From positions 930,001-994,000 of the forward strand of contig NZ_JASSYX010000003.1 of NCBI RefSeq assembly GCF_030244015.1: a stretch of 64,000 nucleotides of DNA. Direction: 5' to 3'. The notes beneath the pieces are model-generated. The model saw only the letters and a program-made list of their open reading frames with translations. It had not been told where the DNA came from and made no database searches. This stretch comes from Pedobacter ginsengisoli (GTDB taxonomy: Bacteria; Bacteroidota; Bacteroidia; Sphingobacteriales; Sphingobacteriaceae). Numbering within the stretch: the first letter of the stretch is position 1; the number at the start of each line of letters is the position of its first letter. Below are positions 1 through 8,234 of this stretch, piece by piece. The position numbers and the translations under genes are program-made.

Positions 1-898
1 GGACATTGGATTCATTGACCTTTGCCTGCGCAACTGCATTGTCATAGCCGATATAGGCAGCGGTGATCTGCGGGTTTTTCAGCATGCTATCTGAAGTAAG
101 GGAGAATTCTCCGGCATTGTTTGTAAATGCCCTGATATTGGTTCCTTTGACAAAGATAGATGCGTTTTCAAGCGGTTGTCCGTTTGCCTGGTCAATTACC
201 CTGCCTTTAATCACCGTGCCCGGCGGGCCAATTGTTTTTGCCGGCAAGGAGCTTCTGCTGAGCTGTGCCGCTTGCGGTTGTGCAACTGTTACTGCATCGT
301 TCAGTTCTGTCTTTTCTGAAACAACAGGGGCAGGATATTTAGTGACCATGTTTTTCCTCTTCGCTTTTACAGTTGACGCATATGCGTTGCTTTTCGCGGC
401 TTTAATCGCTTCTTCTACCGCTTTCGATGGTGCTTCGGCTTTCGATGTTTCGGCTTTCGATGCATTCGCTGCTGCAACCTGTGCCCCGGCTTTGATCAGG
501 CTGTCTTTAAATTCTCTGGAGGCAATGGTCACTTCAACTTGTTTAGGTTGTTTAGCCTGTTTGGCCAGCGTATCCTGATAGTTATTTTGTTTCATCCAGA
601 AGATGATGCCGACAGAAACGAATAATACTGCTGCTGTGGCTGCGATACTCAGACGCTGCCAGGTGATGACAGTTGCTTTTTTACTATGATGGTGGGCCGA
701 AACACGCTCCTGCAATTGTTTTTGCAATAAGGAGATGGACTCCAGCGAACGTTTTGGGGCCGTACTCAGACCAGCCAGCGCTTCGGCCACGAAAGGATCT
801 TCAAGCGCTTCGCGCTCTACCTTGTTCATGGCTTTGGCATCCAGCTTACCGTCGAGGTAATCCTCTAAAACTGCAATATCGATCCAATCCTTATTCAC
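1..898 (-). CDS. Probable membrane anti-sigma factor with CarboxypepD-reg-like domain (partial)
   Basis: Runs off the left edge; about 299 residues are visible. I start it at a GTG (898-896) because the first in-frame ATG lies 23 codons further in, and the GTG overlaps the 3' end of the sigma-factor gene by 8 bp, implying translational coupling. The N-terminal ~80 residues are cytoplasmic and charged, a single membrane segment spans about residues 84-101, then comes an Ala/Lys-rich linker and a carboxypeptidase-regulatory-like beta-sandwich (motif IKGRVIDQANGQPL) reaching the edge. The topology fits an anti-sigma factor holding the ECF sigma at the inner membrane and sensing the envelope. The role is inferred from position and topology; no classical anti-sigma zinc motif is visible. 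Confidence 0.72.
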   Translation of the reverse strand, partial: MNKDWIDIAVLEDYLDGKLDAKAMNKVEREALEDPFVAEALAGLSTAPKRSLESISLLQKQLQERVSAHHHSKKATVITWQRLSIAATAAVLFVSVGIIFWMKQNNYQDTLAKQAKQPKQVEVTIASREFKDSLIKAGAQVAAANASKAETSKAEAPSKAVEEAIKAAKSNAYASTVKAKRKNMVTKYPAPVVSEKTELNDAVTVAQPQAAQLSRSSLPAKTIGPPGTVIKGRVIDQANGQPLENASIFVKGTNIRAFTNNAGEFSLTSDSMLKNPQITAAYIGYDNAVAQAKVNESNV

Positions 899-1496
899 TA
901 CTATTCCTTTCTATACAAATTTTCAAGTTCCGTTTTCCATTTTGTATGTAACTCTTCACCTTCTGCATATCATAACCGGTGAGGTCTGCTACTTCCTTAT
1001 AACATTTTTCCTGCAAATAGAACAAGTCTACACTCACACGCTGTTCTTCAGGAAGTGTTTCCATACACTTTTCCATGATGGTGAGCTTAGTTTCTTTTGT
1101 ATCATCGACATCAAGATGCACAAAATCGGTGTTTTCCACAAAAGAATCTTCAAGTGAAACTGTAGTGTGCCTGGAGTTTTTGCGCAATGCCATCAAACAG
1201 TGGTTGCGCGCCAGTACATGCAGCCAACTCTTAAAATTCTGCACTTCGTGAATCCTGAGCTTGACGACCAGTTCTTCAAAGATCTGCATGACTGCATCCT
1301 TGCTGAGTTCTTCATCCTTGAGGTAATTGAGGCAAACCCCGTATACCAGGTGCATATACTTGTTATAAAGTGTACCCAAAACAGTCAAATCGCCACTGCT
1401 TTTATAACTGGCGACCAAAGCAGCATCGTCCTGCTCCTGTATTTTGGTGTTGTTCTTTATAAACTTCAAGGGGTAGCGTTGTGGTAATTTTCTCAA
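891..1496 (-). CDS. ECF-type RNA polymerase sigma-70 factor
   Basis: A 201-residue ECF sigma factor. Region 2 lies at about residues 40-107 (YNKYMHLVYGVCLNYLKDEE, then KSWLHVLARNHCLMALR) and region 4 at about 138-192 (LPEEQRVSVDLFYLQEKCYK and the helix-turn-helix after it). There is no ATG upstream of region 2. Either the TTG at 1496 or the TTG at 1469 could be the start, and I cannot decide. The gene overlaps the downstream membrane protein by 8 bp and is divergent from the VWA protein across a very short gap (1497-1566), so the two promoters must be close together. It probably directs envelope-response transcription; the regulon is unknown. Confidence 0.88.
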   Translation of the reverse strand: MRKLPQRYPLKFIKNNTKIQEQDDAALVASYKSSGDLTVLGTLYNKYMHLVYGVCLNYLKDEELSKDAVMQIFEELVVKLRIHEVQNFKSWLHVLARNHCLMALRKNSRHTTVSLEDSFVENTDFVHLDVDDTKETKLTIMEKCMETLPEEQRVSVDLFYLQEKCYKEVADLTGYDMQKVKSYIQNGKRNLKICIERNSSE

Positions 1497-1566
1497 GTAT
1501 AAAAATTTTTTTTGAAAGCGCTATGGAATTTATGTCATGCTTACATCATTAGGAAAAACCAAACGT

Positions 1567-3570
1567 ATGAAAAGGCTAATTTTATCGGTATGCATGTTGT
1601 TGATTCTGGCGGCTTTCAAGGCTGTTGAATACAACCCGATCACCATTACAGGTATTGTAACAGATCAAAGCAGCGGAGCACCGCTGCCAAACGCAGGAAT
1701 CTATGTTCCTGTGGCTCCAGATAAGCCCATGAAAAACGCTGGAGTAACTGGTCAAAATGGAAAATACAAGATTACTGTACCCTCCGGAACAAAGGAGCTG
1801 ACATTTACCGCCATCGGATATCATACTAAAAAGGTAAAAATCACCGGGCGGGTTATTGATGTCGTCCTGACGGCAGTACAAAATGAATTGGATGATGTTG
1901 TGATTCGTGGCTACCAGAAACGTGTTAAGGAAAAAACTACCGGAAGCAGTTATATTGTTACTGGAAAAGAGGTACGGGATGTGCCGGTTGCGAATGTGGA
2001 GCAACTGGTGCAGGGCAAAGTTGCAGGGCTGAATATCCAGAATAATACAGGTGCTCCCGGACAAAGAGGGAGTATCAGCATCAGGGGCTTAAGCTCCGTC
2101 TCACAAAATGATGAAAGCTACACAGCAAAGATCGAAAATGGTTTTAAAAATGCGCTGAACCATCCATTGTCTACTTTCTCCGTTGATGTTGATGCGGCAT
2201 CCTATAGCAATTTGCGCAGATTCATCAATAACGGCGGTCTGCCTCCGGCTGATGCGGTAAGAATAGAGGAAATGATCAACTACTTTGATTATGACTATGC
2301 GCAGCCTGAAGGCGATGACCCGGTAAACATCAGCACAGAAATTTCCAGCGCTCCCTGGAATACCAGCCATAAATTGGTAAAGATTGGATTGCAGGGGAAG
2401 AAAATCACCACGGATCGTCTCCCTGCATCCAATCTGGTATTCCTTATCGATGTCTCCGGATCAATGAACCATCCCAACAAACTTCCGCTGCTGGTGTCCT
2501 CGTTCAAACTGCTGACTGAGCAGCTCAGGTCCTCAGACAAGGTCGCGATAGTGGTCTATGCCGGTCAGGCAGGAATGGTGCTCCCTTCTACTCCCGGGGA
2601 CCAAAAAATTAAAATAAAAGAAGCTTTAAACCAATTGAGCGCTGGTGGTTCTACTGCCGGCGGCCAGGGGATTGAACTGGCTTATAAAATTGCTTCAGAC
2701 AATTTTATAAAAAACGGCAACAACAGGGTGATACTGGCGACGGACGGAGACTTTAATGTGGGTCCAAACAGTGACGATGCGATGCAAAAGCTGATTGAGA
2801 ACAAGCGCAAAAGCGGAATTTTTCTGACTGTTCTGGGTTATGGGATGGGCAACATCAAGGACAGCAAAATGGAGATCCTTGCTGACAAAGGCAATGGGAA
2901 CTATGCTTATATCGATAACATTTCTGAGGCCAGAAAAGTATTGATCAGCGAGTTTGGCGGAACGTTGTTTACCATTGCCAAAGATGTAAAACTTCAGGTC
3001 GAGTTCAATCCTGCGAAAGTACAGGCCTATCGTCTGGTGGGTTATGAAAACCGCATGCTTAAGGCACGTGACTTTAATGACGATCTGAAAGATGCGGGGG
3101 AAATGGGTGCCGGACATACAGTAACTGCCTTATATGAGGTAATTCCGGTTGGTGTGAAAAGCAGCTTTTCGGGGAGTGTTGATGACCTGAAATACCAGTC
3201 CGAGAAAAAACCTGTAGTAAGGAACAATAGCCGGGAATTGCTGACGGTGAAAATGCGCTATAAAAAGCCTGACGGAAATGTTAGTAAACTGATCGTCCAT
3301 CCGGTAACAGATCATATGCAGCCTTTTGGCAGAACATCTGAAAACTTCAGGTTTAGTGCTGCTGTAGCGGAATTTGGGATGCTGCTCAGGCAATCCGATT
3401 TTAAACAGAATGCCAGTTTTGATCATGTGATCAGTTCTGCTCAGAATGCGATCGGTAAAGACAATGAAGGTTATCGTGCCGAATTTGTTAAATTAGCAAA
3501 ATCGGCTAAATTACTGGCCAGAGAATTGCTTACCATTGAGCAAACAAACAAGATTGATGAAAAGAATTAG
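1567..3570 (+). CDS. Secreted VWA-domain protein (YfbK family) with TonB-plug-like segment
   Basis: About 667 residues. I prefer the ATG at 1567 over the one at 1537 because it begins a clean signal peptide (MKRLILSVCMLLILAAF). Domains in order: a carboxypeptidase-regulatory-like domain (about 25-105), a segment matching the start of SusC/TonB receptor plugs (about 110-178, with EQLVQGKVAGLNIQNN and SIRGLSS), the YfbK/VWA N-terminal domain (about 190-275), a VWA domain with MIDAS motif DVSGSM at 295-300, and a C-terminal DUF3520-like region. Such proteins bind ligands through a metal-dependent site. There is no beta-barrel, so it is not a transporter. It diverges from the ECF sigma/anti-sigma pair and may belong to the same envelope system (inference). 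Confidence 0.85.
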   Translation: MKRLILSVCMLLILAAFKAVEYNPITITGIVTDQSSGAPLPNAGIYVPVAPDKPMKNAGVTGQNGKYKITVPSGTKELTFTAIGYHTKKVKITGRVIDVVLTAVQNELDDVVIRGYQKRVKEKTTGSSYIVTGKEVRDVPVANVEQLVQGKVAGLNIQNNTGAPGQRGSISIRGLSSVSQNDESYTAKIENGFKNALNHPLSTFSVDVDAASYSNLRRFINNGGLPPADAVRIEEMINYFDYDYAQPEGDDPVNISTEISSAPWNTSHKLVKIGLQGKKITTDRLPASNLVFLIDVSGSMNHPNKLPLLVSSFKLLTEQLRSSDKVAIVVYAGQAGMVLPSTPGDQKIKIKEALNQLSAGGSTAGGQGIELAYKIASDNFIKNGNNRVILATDGDFNVGPNSDDAMQKLIENKRKSGIFLTVLGYGMGNIKDSKMEILADKGNGNYAYIDNISEARKVLISEFGGTLFTIAKDVKLQVEFNPAKVQAYRLVGYENRMLKARDFNDDLKDAGEMGAGHTVTALYEVIPVGVKSSFSGSVDDLKYQSEKKPVVRNNSRELLTVKMRYKKPDGNVSKLIVHPVTDHMQPFGRTSENFRFSAAVAEFGMLLRQSDFKQNASFDHVISSAQNAIGKDNEGYRAEFVKLAKSAKLLARELLTIEQTNKIDEKN

Positions 3571-4291
3571 CATTTACTTTATAGCGGCCACCCTGACGTG
3601 TCTGAGCAGCTGCGATGTACAGAGCCAGGCCCAGCTTGGAAAAATCCTGAACCAGATTCCGTCGGGCGGAAACCCGAGCGTAACTGAAATGGGGCTTGGT
3701 ATTAAACAGGCGCTGGAAATCGGAACCTCAAATGGCTCGGACAGGTTGTCTGCCAAAGACGGGTTTTTGGGGAATCTTGCTGTGAAGATCCTCTTTCCTC
3801 CTGAAGCGCAAAAAGTGGAAAAGACTTTGCGCAGCATAGGTTTGGGCGCTTTGGCAGATAATGTGATCACTAGTTTAAACCGCGCAGCGGAAGATGCGGC
3901 CAAGGAGGCCAAACCTATATTTATTTCTGCTATAAAGCAGATGACAATTGCTGATGCAACAAATATTTTACTGGGAAGTAAGGATGCGGCTACCAATTAT
4001 TTTAAACGGGTAACTACTGCTCAGTTAATGGAAAAGTTTAAACCCGTAATCACGGCCAGCCTGAGCAGGGTCGGCGCTACAAAATATTGGGGAGATGCCG
4101 CAGGCCAGTACAATAAACTGCCGCTGGTGAAACCGGTAAACACTGATCTTTCTTCCTATGTAGCCCAAAAGGCGATAGATGGGATGTTTATACAGGTGGC
4201 CCAGGAAGAACTGAAAATAAGAGAAAACATTGGTGCCAGGTCTACCACGCTTTTACAAAAAGTATTTGGTTATGCTGACCGTCAAAAGTAA
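3557..4291 (+). CDS. DUF4197 lipoprotein
   Basis: 244 residues. The ATG at 3557 overlaps the end of the VWA gene by 14 bp, so the two are co-transcribed and probably coupled. The N-terminus MKRISIYFIAATLTCLSSC is a lipoprotein signal with lipobox LSSC. The rest is helical and matches my memory of DUF4197 (the GALADNVITSLNRAAEDAA region and the C-terminal KAIDGMF segment). Its function is unknown. A longer reading from a TTG at 3536 is possible but would spoil the signal peptide. Confidence 0.8.
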   Translation: MKRISIYFIAATLTCLSSCDVQSQAQLGKILNQIPSGGNPSVTEMGLGIKQALEIGTSNGSDRLSAKDGFLGNLAVKILFPPEAQKVEKTLRSIGLGALADNVITSLNRAAEDAAKEAKPIFISAIKQMTIADATNILLGSKDAATNYFKRVTTAQLMEKFKPVITASLSRVGATKYWGDAAGQYNKLPLVKPVNTDLSSYVAQKAIDGMFIQVAQEELKIRENIGARSTTLLQKVFGYADRQK

Positions 4292-4327
4292 ATTTTGCTG
4301 AGAACTTTTATATGAAATTGAAAATCA

Positions 4328-4335
4328 TATATTTG
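4328..4335 (+). promoter_or_regulatory. -7 element ahead of the M23 peptidase gene
   Basis: TATATTTG matches the Bacteroidota -7 consensus TAnnTTTG and lies 29 nt before the ATG. No convincing TTG -33 partner was found at the right spacing. Confidence 0.5.
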
Positions 4336-4364
4336 CATCCAGTAAATTTTATAACTCTTAAAAT

Positions 4365-5222
4365 ATGTCAAGGAAACGGGAGAAGACGACCATTATCTTT
4401 GTAAACAAAAACCAGAGTTCAAACAAGCCCATACAGGTTCCAAGCGGCCTTATACTGCATTGGAAAAAGTACCTGGGCGGCTTGATGGCGAGTTTTGTTT
4501 TTTTATTGGGCATTATATTTTATCTTACTTATAGCAAAGCAACAGTTGAGCTCAGCAAAGCACAACTGGCTGAGGAATTGCAGAAAAGTGCTGAGGAATT
4601 GCAGAAAAGCAAGAAGGAATCGGCATCAATTGATACATCTGCCCTTAAAAAGTATTACCTGTCAATAGACAAGAAGCTGCTTACCATAAACAAATATCTG
4701 AAGGCGAGAGGGATCAGACAAATCATACCCAATGTAGGGGGTGAACAAAACTCCGATATTCTTTCAACGGCGGAAACTGGTGAATTTTATGATACACATC
4801 TGGATAAGATGATCGATTATGTGGCTTTCACTCCTATGGGATATCCGCACACCGGCCTGATCACTTCCGGCTTTGGGCACCGTGAAAATCCGTTTACCGG
4901 CGGAGGCATAGAAAGACATAAGGGGCTGGACATTAAGGGAAGGTATGGCGAGATTGTTAAAAGTACGGCCAGCGGGAGGGTCGTCATGGCAGGCCGCCGG
5001 GGTGGGTATGGCAATTGCGTGGTGATCAATCATGGCAACGGATTTGAAACCTATTACGGACATCTTTCAAAGATTCTGATCAAGGCCGGCCAGCGGGTAA
5101 AAGCGGGGGACAAAATTGGCAGAATCGGGTCGACAGGCAGGTCCACCGGCCCTCATTTACATTATGAAGTACACAGATACGGCAAAATAATCAATCCCAG
5201 ATCCTTTTTAACACTCGAATAA
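4365..5222 (+). CDS. Membrane-anchored M23 (LytM) peptidoglycan endopeptidase
   Basis: 285 residues: a basic N-terminal cytoplasmic tail, one membrane segment (about 37-56), a short coiled coil with a repeated AEELQKS unit (60-90), then a periplasmic LytM domain. Zinc ligands are visible at H185 and D189 (HKGLD) and in the PHLHYEV motif (H264, H266), so it should be active on peptidoglycan cross-links. Its stop codon overlaps the bactofilin ATG (TAATG). The pairing of bactofilin with an M23 peptidase is a known shape-determination arrangement, for example CcmA with Csd1 in Helicobacter. Confidence 0.92.
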   Translation: MSRKREKTTIIFVNKNQSSNKPIQVPSGLILHWKKYLGGLMASFVFLLGIIFYLTYSKATVELSKAQLAEELQKSAEELQKSKKESASIDTSALKKYYLSIDKKLLTINKYLKARGIRQIIPNVGGEQNSDILSTAETGEFYDTHLDKMIDYVAFTPMGYPHTGLITSGFGHRENPFTGGGIERHKGLDIKGRYGEIVKSTASGRVVMAGRRGGYGNCVVINHGNGFETYYGHLSKILIKAGQRVKAGDKIGRIGSTGRSTGPHLHYEVHRYGKIINPRSFLTLE

Positions 5223-5608
5223 TGTTCAAGAAAACCAAACAGGTAACCGACATCAATCAACAGGAAATATCTACCATAATCGGCGACGGTTTTATACTCA
5301 CCGGAGAAATCAGCGGTAAATCAGTGATCAGAATTGACGGCAGGATAACCGGAAATGTAAAAGTTGCCAGCGGAGTGATCCTGGGAGAAAAAGGATTCAT
5401 AGTTGGGGATATTGAAACGGCTTCTGCCATTCTCTACGGGACTGTAAATGGGAATGTTAAAGCCCAGCAACTGGAAATTAAAAAGACAGGGAGAGTTAAC
5501 GGCGACATTAAAACGGAGACTCTTGAAATCGAAATGGGTGCGCAGTATAACGGCAAGCTGGAAATGAAGCAATTGATAAAAGCCGAAGAAAAAATGGCTG
5601 AGCATTAA
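5222..5608 (+). CDS. Bactofilin (polymer-forming cytoskeletal protein)
   Basis: 128 residues. The central region (about 18-115) shows the short beta-helix repeats of bactofilins, with recurring hydrophobic-Gly units such as ISGKSVIRIDGRITGNVKV and GTVNGNVKAQQLEIKKTG. Bactofilins polymerise without nucleotide at the inner face of the membrane. The gene overlaps the upstream M23 peptidase by one base, so bactofilin scaffold and peptidoglycan hydrolase are made together, consistent with local control of cell shape. Confidence 0.9.
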   Translation: MFKKTKQVTDINQQEISTIIGDGFILTGEISGKSVIRIDGRITGNVKVASGVILGEKGFIVGDIETASAILYGTVNGNVKAQQLEIKKTGRVNGDIKTETLEIEMGAQYNGKLEMKQLIKAEEKMAEH

Positions 5609-5609
5609 A

Positions 5610-5633
5610 ACTTTTTAATGCTGATTAAAAAGT
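5610..5633 (+). terminator. AT-rich hairpin after bactofilin
   Basis: Perfect 10-bp inverted repeat (5610-5619 and 5624-5633, arms ACTTTTTAAT/ATTAAAAAGT) with a GCTG loop, just after the bactofilin stop. It is AT-rich, so termination may be weak. Confidence 0.45.
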
Positions 5634-5670
5634 CTACTTTTATGCGGTATTAAGTATTATATAAGTTATA

Positions 5671-6906
5671 TTGGATTTTAAAGATTTTAATTTTAACCCT
5701 GATTTGTTTGAGGGTTTACAGGCAATGGGGTTTCGCAATGCCACACCTGTTCAGCAGGAAGCCATACCGCTCATTTTAAGCAAGAAAGATTTAATTGCCT
5801 GCGCGCAGACAGGTACCGGAAAGACAGGTGCTTACCTGCTTCCGATCATGAACATGATTGCCAATACCGAGATCCGTCACAACAATACGCTGATCCTGGC
5901 CCCGACAAGGGAACTGGCGCAGCAAATAGACCTGCAGGTGGAAGCGCTTTCCTATTTTACAAACATCAGTTCGCTGACGGTATACGGAGGCGGGGACGGA
6001 ATTGCCTATGAACAGCAAAAGCGGTCTATGCGCGAGGGGGTTGACATCATCATTGCTACACCCGGACGGTTGATCTCCCATCTTTCATCGGGAGTTTTGA
6101 AACTGGATCAGCTACAGCACCTGGTTCTGGATGAGGCTGACCGAATGCTCGACATGGGTTTTTATGATGACATCATGAAGATCGTGAGCTACCTCCCCAA
6201 GCAGAGACAAACGGTTATGTTTTCGGCTACGATGCCGCCCAAGATCAGAAAACTTGCAGGCAACTTGTTAAACCATCCTGAACAGATTAGTCTGGCTATA
6301 TCTAAACCGGCTGAAGGAATATCACAGCAGGTATACCTTATCGGAGATGAACAAAAAGTGCCTTTATTGACATCTATTTTGAAAAATGGTGATTATAAGA
6401 GCATCATTGTTTTTGCCTCTACAAAGGACAAGGTAAAAAATCTTGGTAAGGTTTTCCGGAACCTGGGCCTTAAAGCAGAAGCATTTCATTCTGACCTGGG
6501 GCAAAGTGAGAGGGAAAGTATATTGCTCAAATTTAAAAACAAGCAATTGCCCATCATTATTGGTACTGATGTCCTGAGCCGTGGTATTGATGTGGAGGGG
6601 ATAGACCTGGTCATCAATTTTGACGCTCCCCATGATGCAGAGGATTATGTACACCGCATAGGACGTACGGCCAGGGCTGCTTCTAAAGGAACGGCCATTA
6701 CGCTGGTCAACAACAGGGATAAGCGCAAACTTGTCAATATCGAAAAACTGATTGAAAAGCAAATTGAAAGGATGCCTTTACCTGAGCATCTTGGTGAAGC
6801 CCCTGCCGAAGGGACTGAAGTCTCATCTGCGGCAAGGCCAATGCGTAATGACAAGCCGAAGCGTAAATTCTGGAAGAAAAAGCCTGCAAAAAATACCGGC
6901 GCTTAG
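5671..6906 (+). CDS. DEAD-box ATP-dependent RNA helicase (RhlE type)
   Basis: 411 residues starting at a TTG; no ATG is available before the Q motif. All helicase motifs are readable: Q motif around F21-Q29, AQTGTGKT at 45-52, PTRELAQQ, TPGRL, DEAD at 154-157, SAT at 185-187, the second RecA domain with GTDVLSRGID, and HRIGRTAR at 328-335. A short basic C-terminal tail (KPKRKFWKKK) probably binds RNA. Likely roles are ribosome assembly or RNA decay. It stands as a single gene between the bactofilin hairpin and rarA. Confidence 0.93.
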   Translation: MDFKDFNFNPDLFEGLQAMGFRNATPVQQEAIPLILSKKDLIACAQTGTGKTGAYLLPIMNMIANTEIRHNNTLILAPTRELAQQIDLQVEALSYFTNISSLTVYGGGDGIAYEQQKRSMREGVDIIIATPGRLISHLSSGVLKLDQLQHLVLDEADRMLDMGFYDDIMKIVSYLPKQRQTVMFSATMPPKIRKLAGNLLNHPEQISLAISKPAEGISQQVYLIGDEQKVPLLTSILKNGDYKSIIVFASTKDKVKNLGKVFRNLGLKAEAFHSDLGQSERESILLKFKNKQLPIIIGTDVLSRGIDVEGIDLVINFDAPHDAEDYVHRIGRTARAASKGTAITLVNNRDKRKLVNIEKLIEKQIERMPLPEHLGEAPAEGTEVSSAARPMRNDKPKRKFWKKKPAKNTGA

Positions 6907-6939
6907 TCTGAAAACGCTATAATTTCAACGGGGGTTTTG

Positions 6940-6947
6940 TATCTTTA
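6940..6947 (+). promoter_or_regulatory. -7 element 5 nt before rarA ATG
   Basis: TATCTTTA, close to TAnnTTTG, ends 5 nt before the rarA ATG (6953). If used, the transcript would have almost no leader. Confidence 0.45.
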
Positions 6948-6952
6948 CTTTT

Positions 6953-8233
6953 ATGCAAAACCTACCCCCTTTAGCTGAACGTATGCGCCCGCAGAGCCTG
7001 GACGAGTATGTTGGCCAGCAGCATTTGGTTGGGCCTGACGCAGTACTCCGCAAAGCGATACAAAGTGGGCAGCTGCCTTCCATGATCTTTTGGGGGCCTC
7101 CGGGTGTAGGAAAAACTACGCTTGCTTATATTATTTCTCAGACCCTGGACAGGCCGTTCTTTAACTTGAGTGCGATAAGTTCAGGTGTAAAGGATATCCG
7201 CGATGTGGTCGATAAAGCGGCCCAGCTGAAGGACAGTTTTTTAGGTTTGCCGATCCTTTTTATAGATGAGATCCATCGTTTCAGCAAATCACAGCAGGAC
7301 AGCTTACTGGGTGCTGTAGAGCGTGGCCTGGTGACGCTTATTGGTGCGACCACAGAGAATCCTTCTTTTGAAGTGATCTCCGCTTTACTTTCCAGGTGCC
7401 AGGTATACATTTTAAAAGCGCTGGATGAGGATGAGCTCTCAGGCTTGTTGCAGACCGCTATAAAGCAGGATGTACTGCTCAAAGAAAAAAAAATAGCCAT
7501 AAAAGAACATGAGGCGCTGATCAGGCTTTCAGGCGGGGATGCAAGAAAACTGCTGAATGTGCTGGAAATCGCAGTGAATGGTATTGGCGGCAACAAAATT
7601 GTACTGACCAATGAGAATGTACTTTCCCATGCGCAGCAGAACCTTGCTTTATACGACAAGGCCGGAGAACAGCATTATGACATCATATCGGCATTTATCA
7701 AATCGATACGGGGCAGTGATCCTAATGCGGCGGTATATTGGCTGGCGCGTATGATTGAGGGCGGCGAGGACCCCTTGTTTATTGCCAGAAGACTGGTGAT
7801 CCTGGCGTCCGAAGATATAGGAAATGCAAATCCGAATGCACTGCTCCTTGCTAATAACTGTTTTCAGGCTGTAAATGTAATCGGTTTTCCCGAATCAAGG
7901 ATCATTTTGTCCCAGGCTGTTACCTATCTTGCCTCGTCTGCAAAAAGCAATGCGTCTTACGAGGCCATAAATAAAGCACAGGCTTTGGTGAAACAAACCG
8001 GTAATCTGCCAGTCCCGTTACATATCAGAAATGCACCGACAAAATTGATGAAGAACATCGGCTATGGCAAGGATTATCAATATGCCCACGGTTATGAGGG
8101 GAATTTTTCTGAGCAGGAGTATTTTCCGGAGGAACTTAGCGGAACAAAATTGTATGATCCGGGGAAAAATCCTGCTGAAGAAAAACTAAGAGAAAAACTG
8201 AAACAGAACTGGAAAAACAAATATAAATATTGA
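6953..8233 (+). CDS. rarA: Replication-associated recombination protein A (MgsA/WRNIP1 family AAA+ ATPase)
   Basis: 426 residues, the normal family length. Walker A (GPPGVGKTT, 48-56), Walker B DEIH (104-107) and the family start PLAERMRPQSLDEYVGQ are present. The C-terminal half contains the tetramerisation region with the family signature GSDPNAAVYWLARM. RarA acts at stalled replication forks. The downstream permease starts one base after its stop codon, so rarA and the DUF5687/ABC pair form one transcription unit, though no functional link is evident. Confidence 0.95.
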   Translation: MQNLPPLAERMRPQSLDEYVGQQHLVGPDAVLRKAIQSGQLPSMIFWGPPGVGKTTLAYIISQTLDRPFFNLSAISSGVKDIRDVVDKAAQLKDSFLGLPILFIDEIHRFSKSQQDSLLGAVERGLVTLIGATTENPSFEVISALLSRCQVYILKALDEDELSGLLQTAIKQDVLLKEKKIAIKEHEALIRLSGGDARKLLNVLEIAVNGIGGNKIVLTNENVLSHAQQNLALYDKAGEQHYDIISAFIKSIRGSDPNAAVYWLARMIEGGEDPLFIARRLVILASEDIGNANPNALLLANNCFQAVNVIGFPESRIILSQAVTYLASSAKSNASYEAINKAQALVKQTGNLPVPLHIRNAPTKLMKNIGYGKDYQYAHGYEGNFSEQEYFPEELSGTKLYDPGKNPAEEKLREKLKQNWKNKYKY

Positions 8234-8234
8234 T

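Noticed and set aside
63..578. 171-codon plus-strand frame at the left edge
   Set aside because: Antisense to the anti-sigma-like gene, whose minus-strand reading has a membrane helix and a recognisable regulatory domain and couples to the sigma gene.
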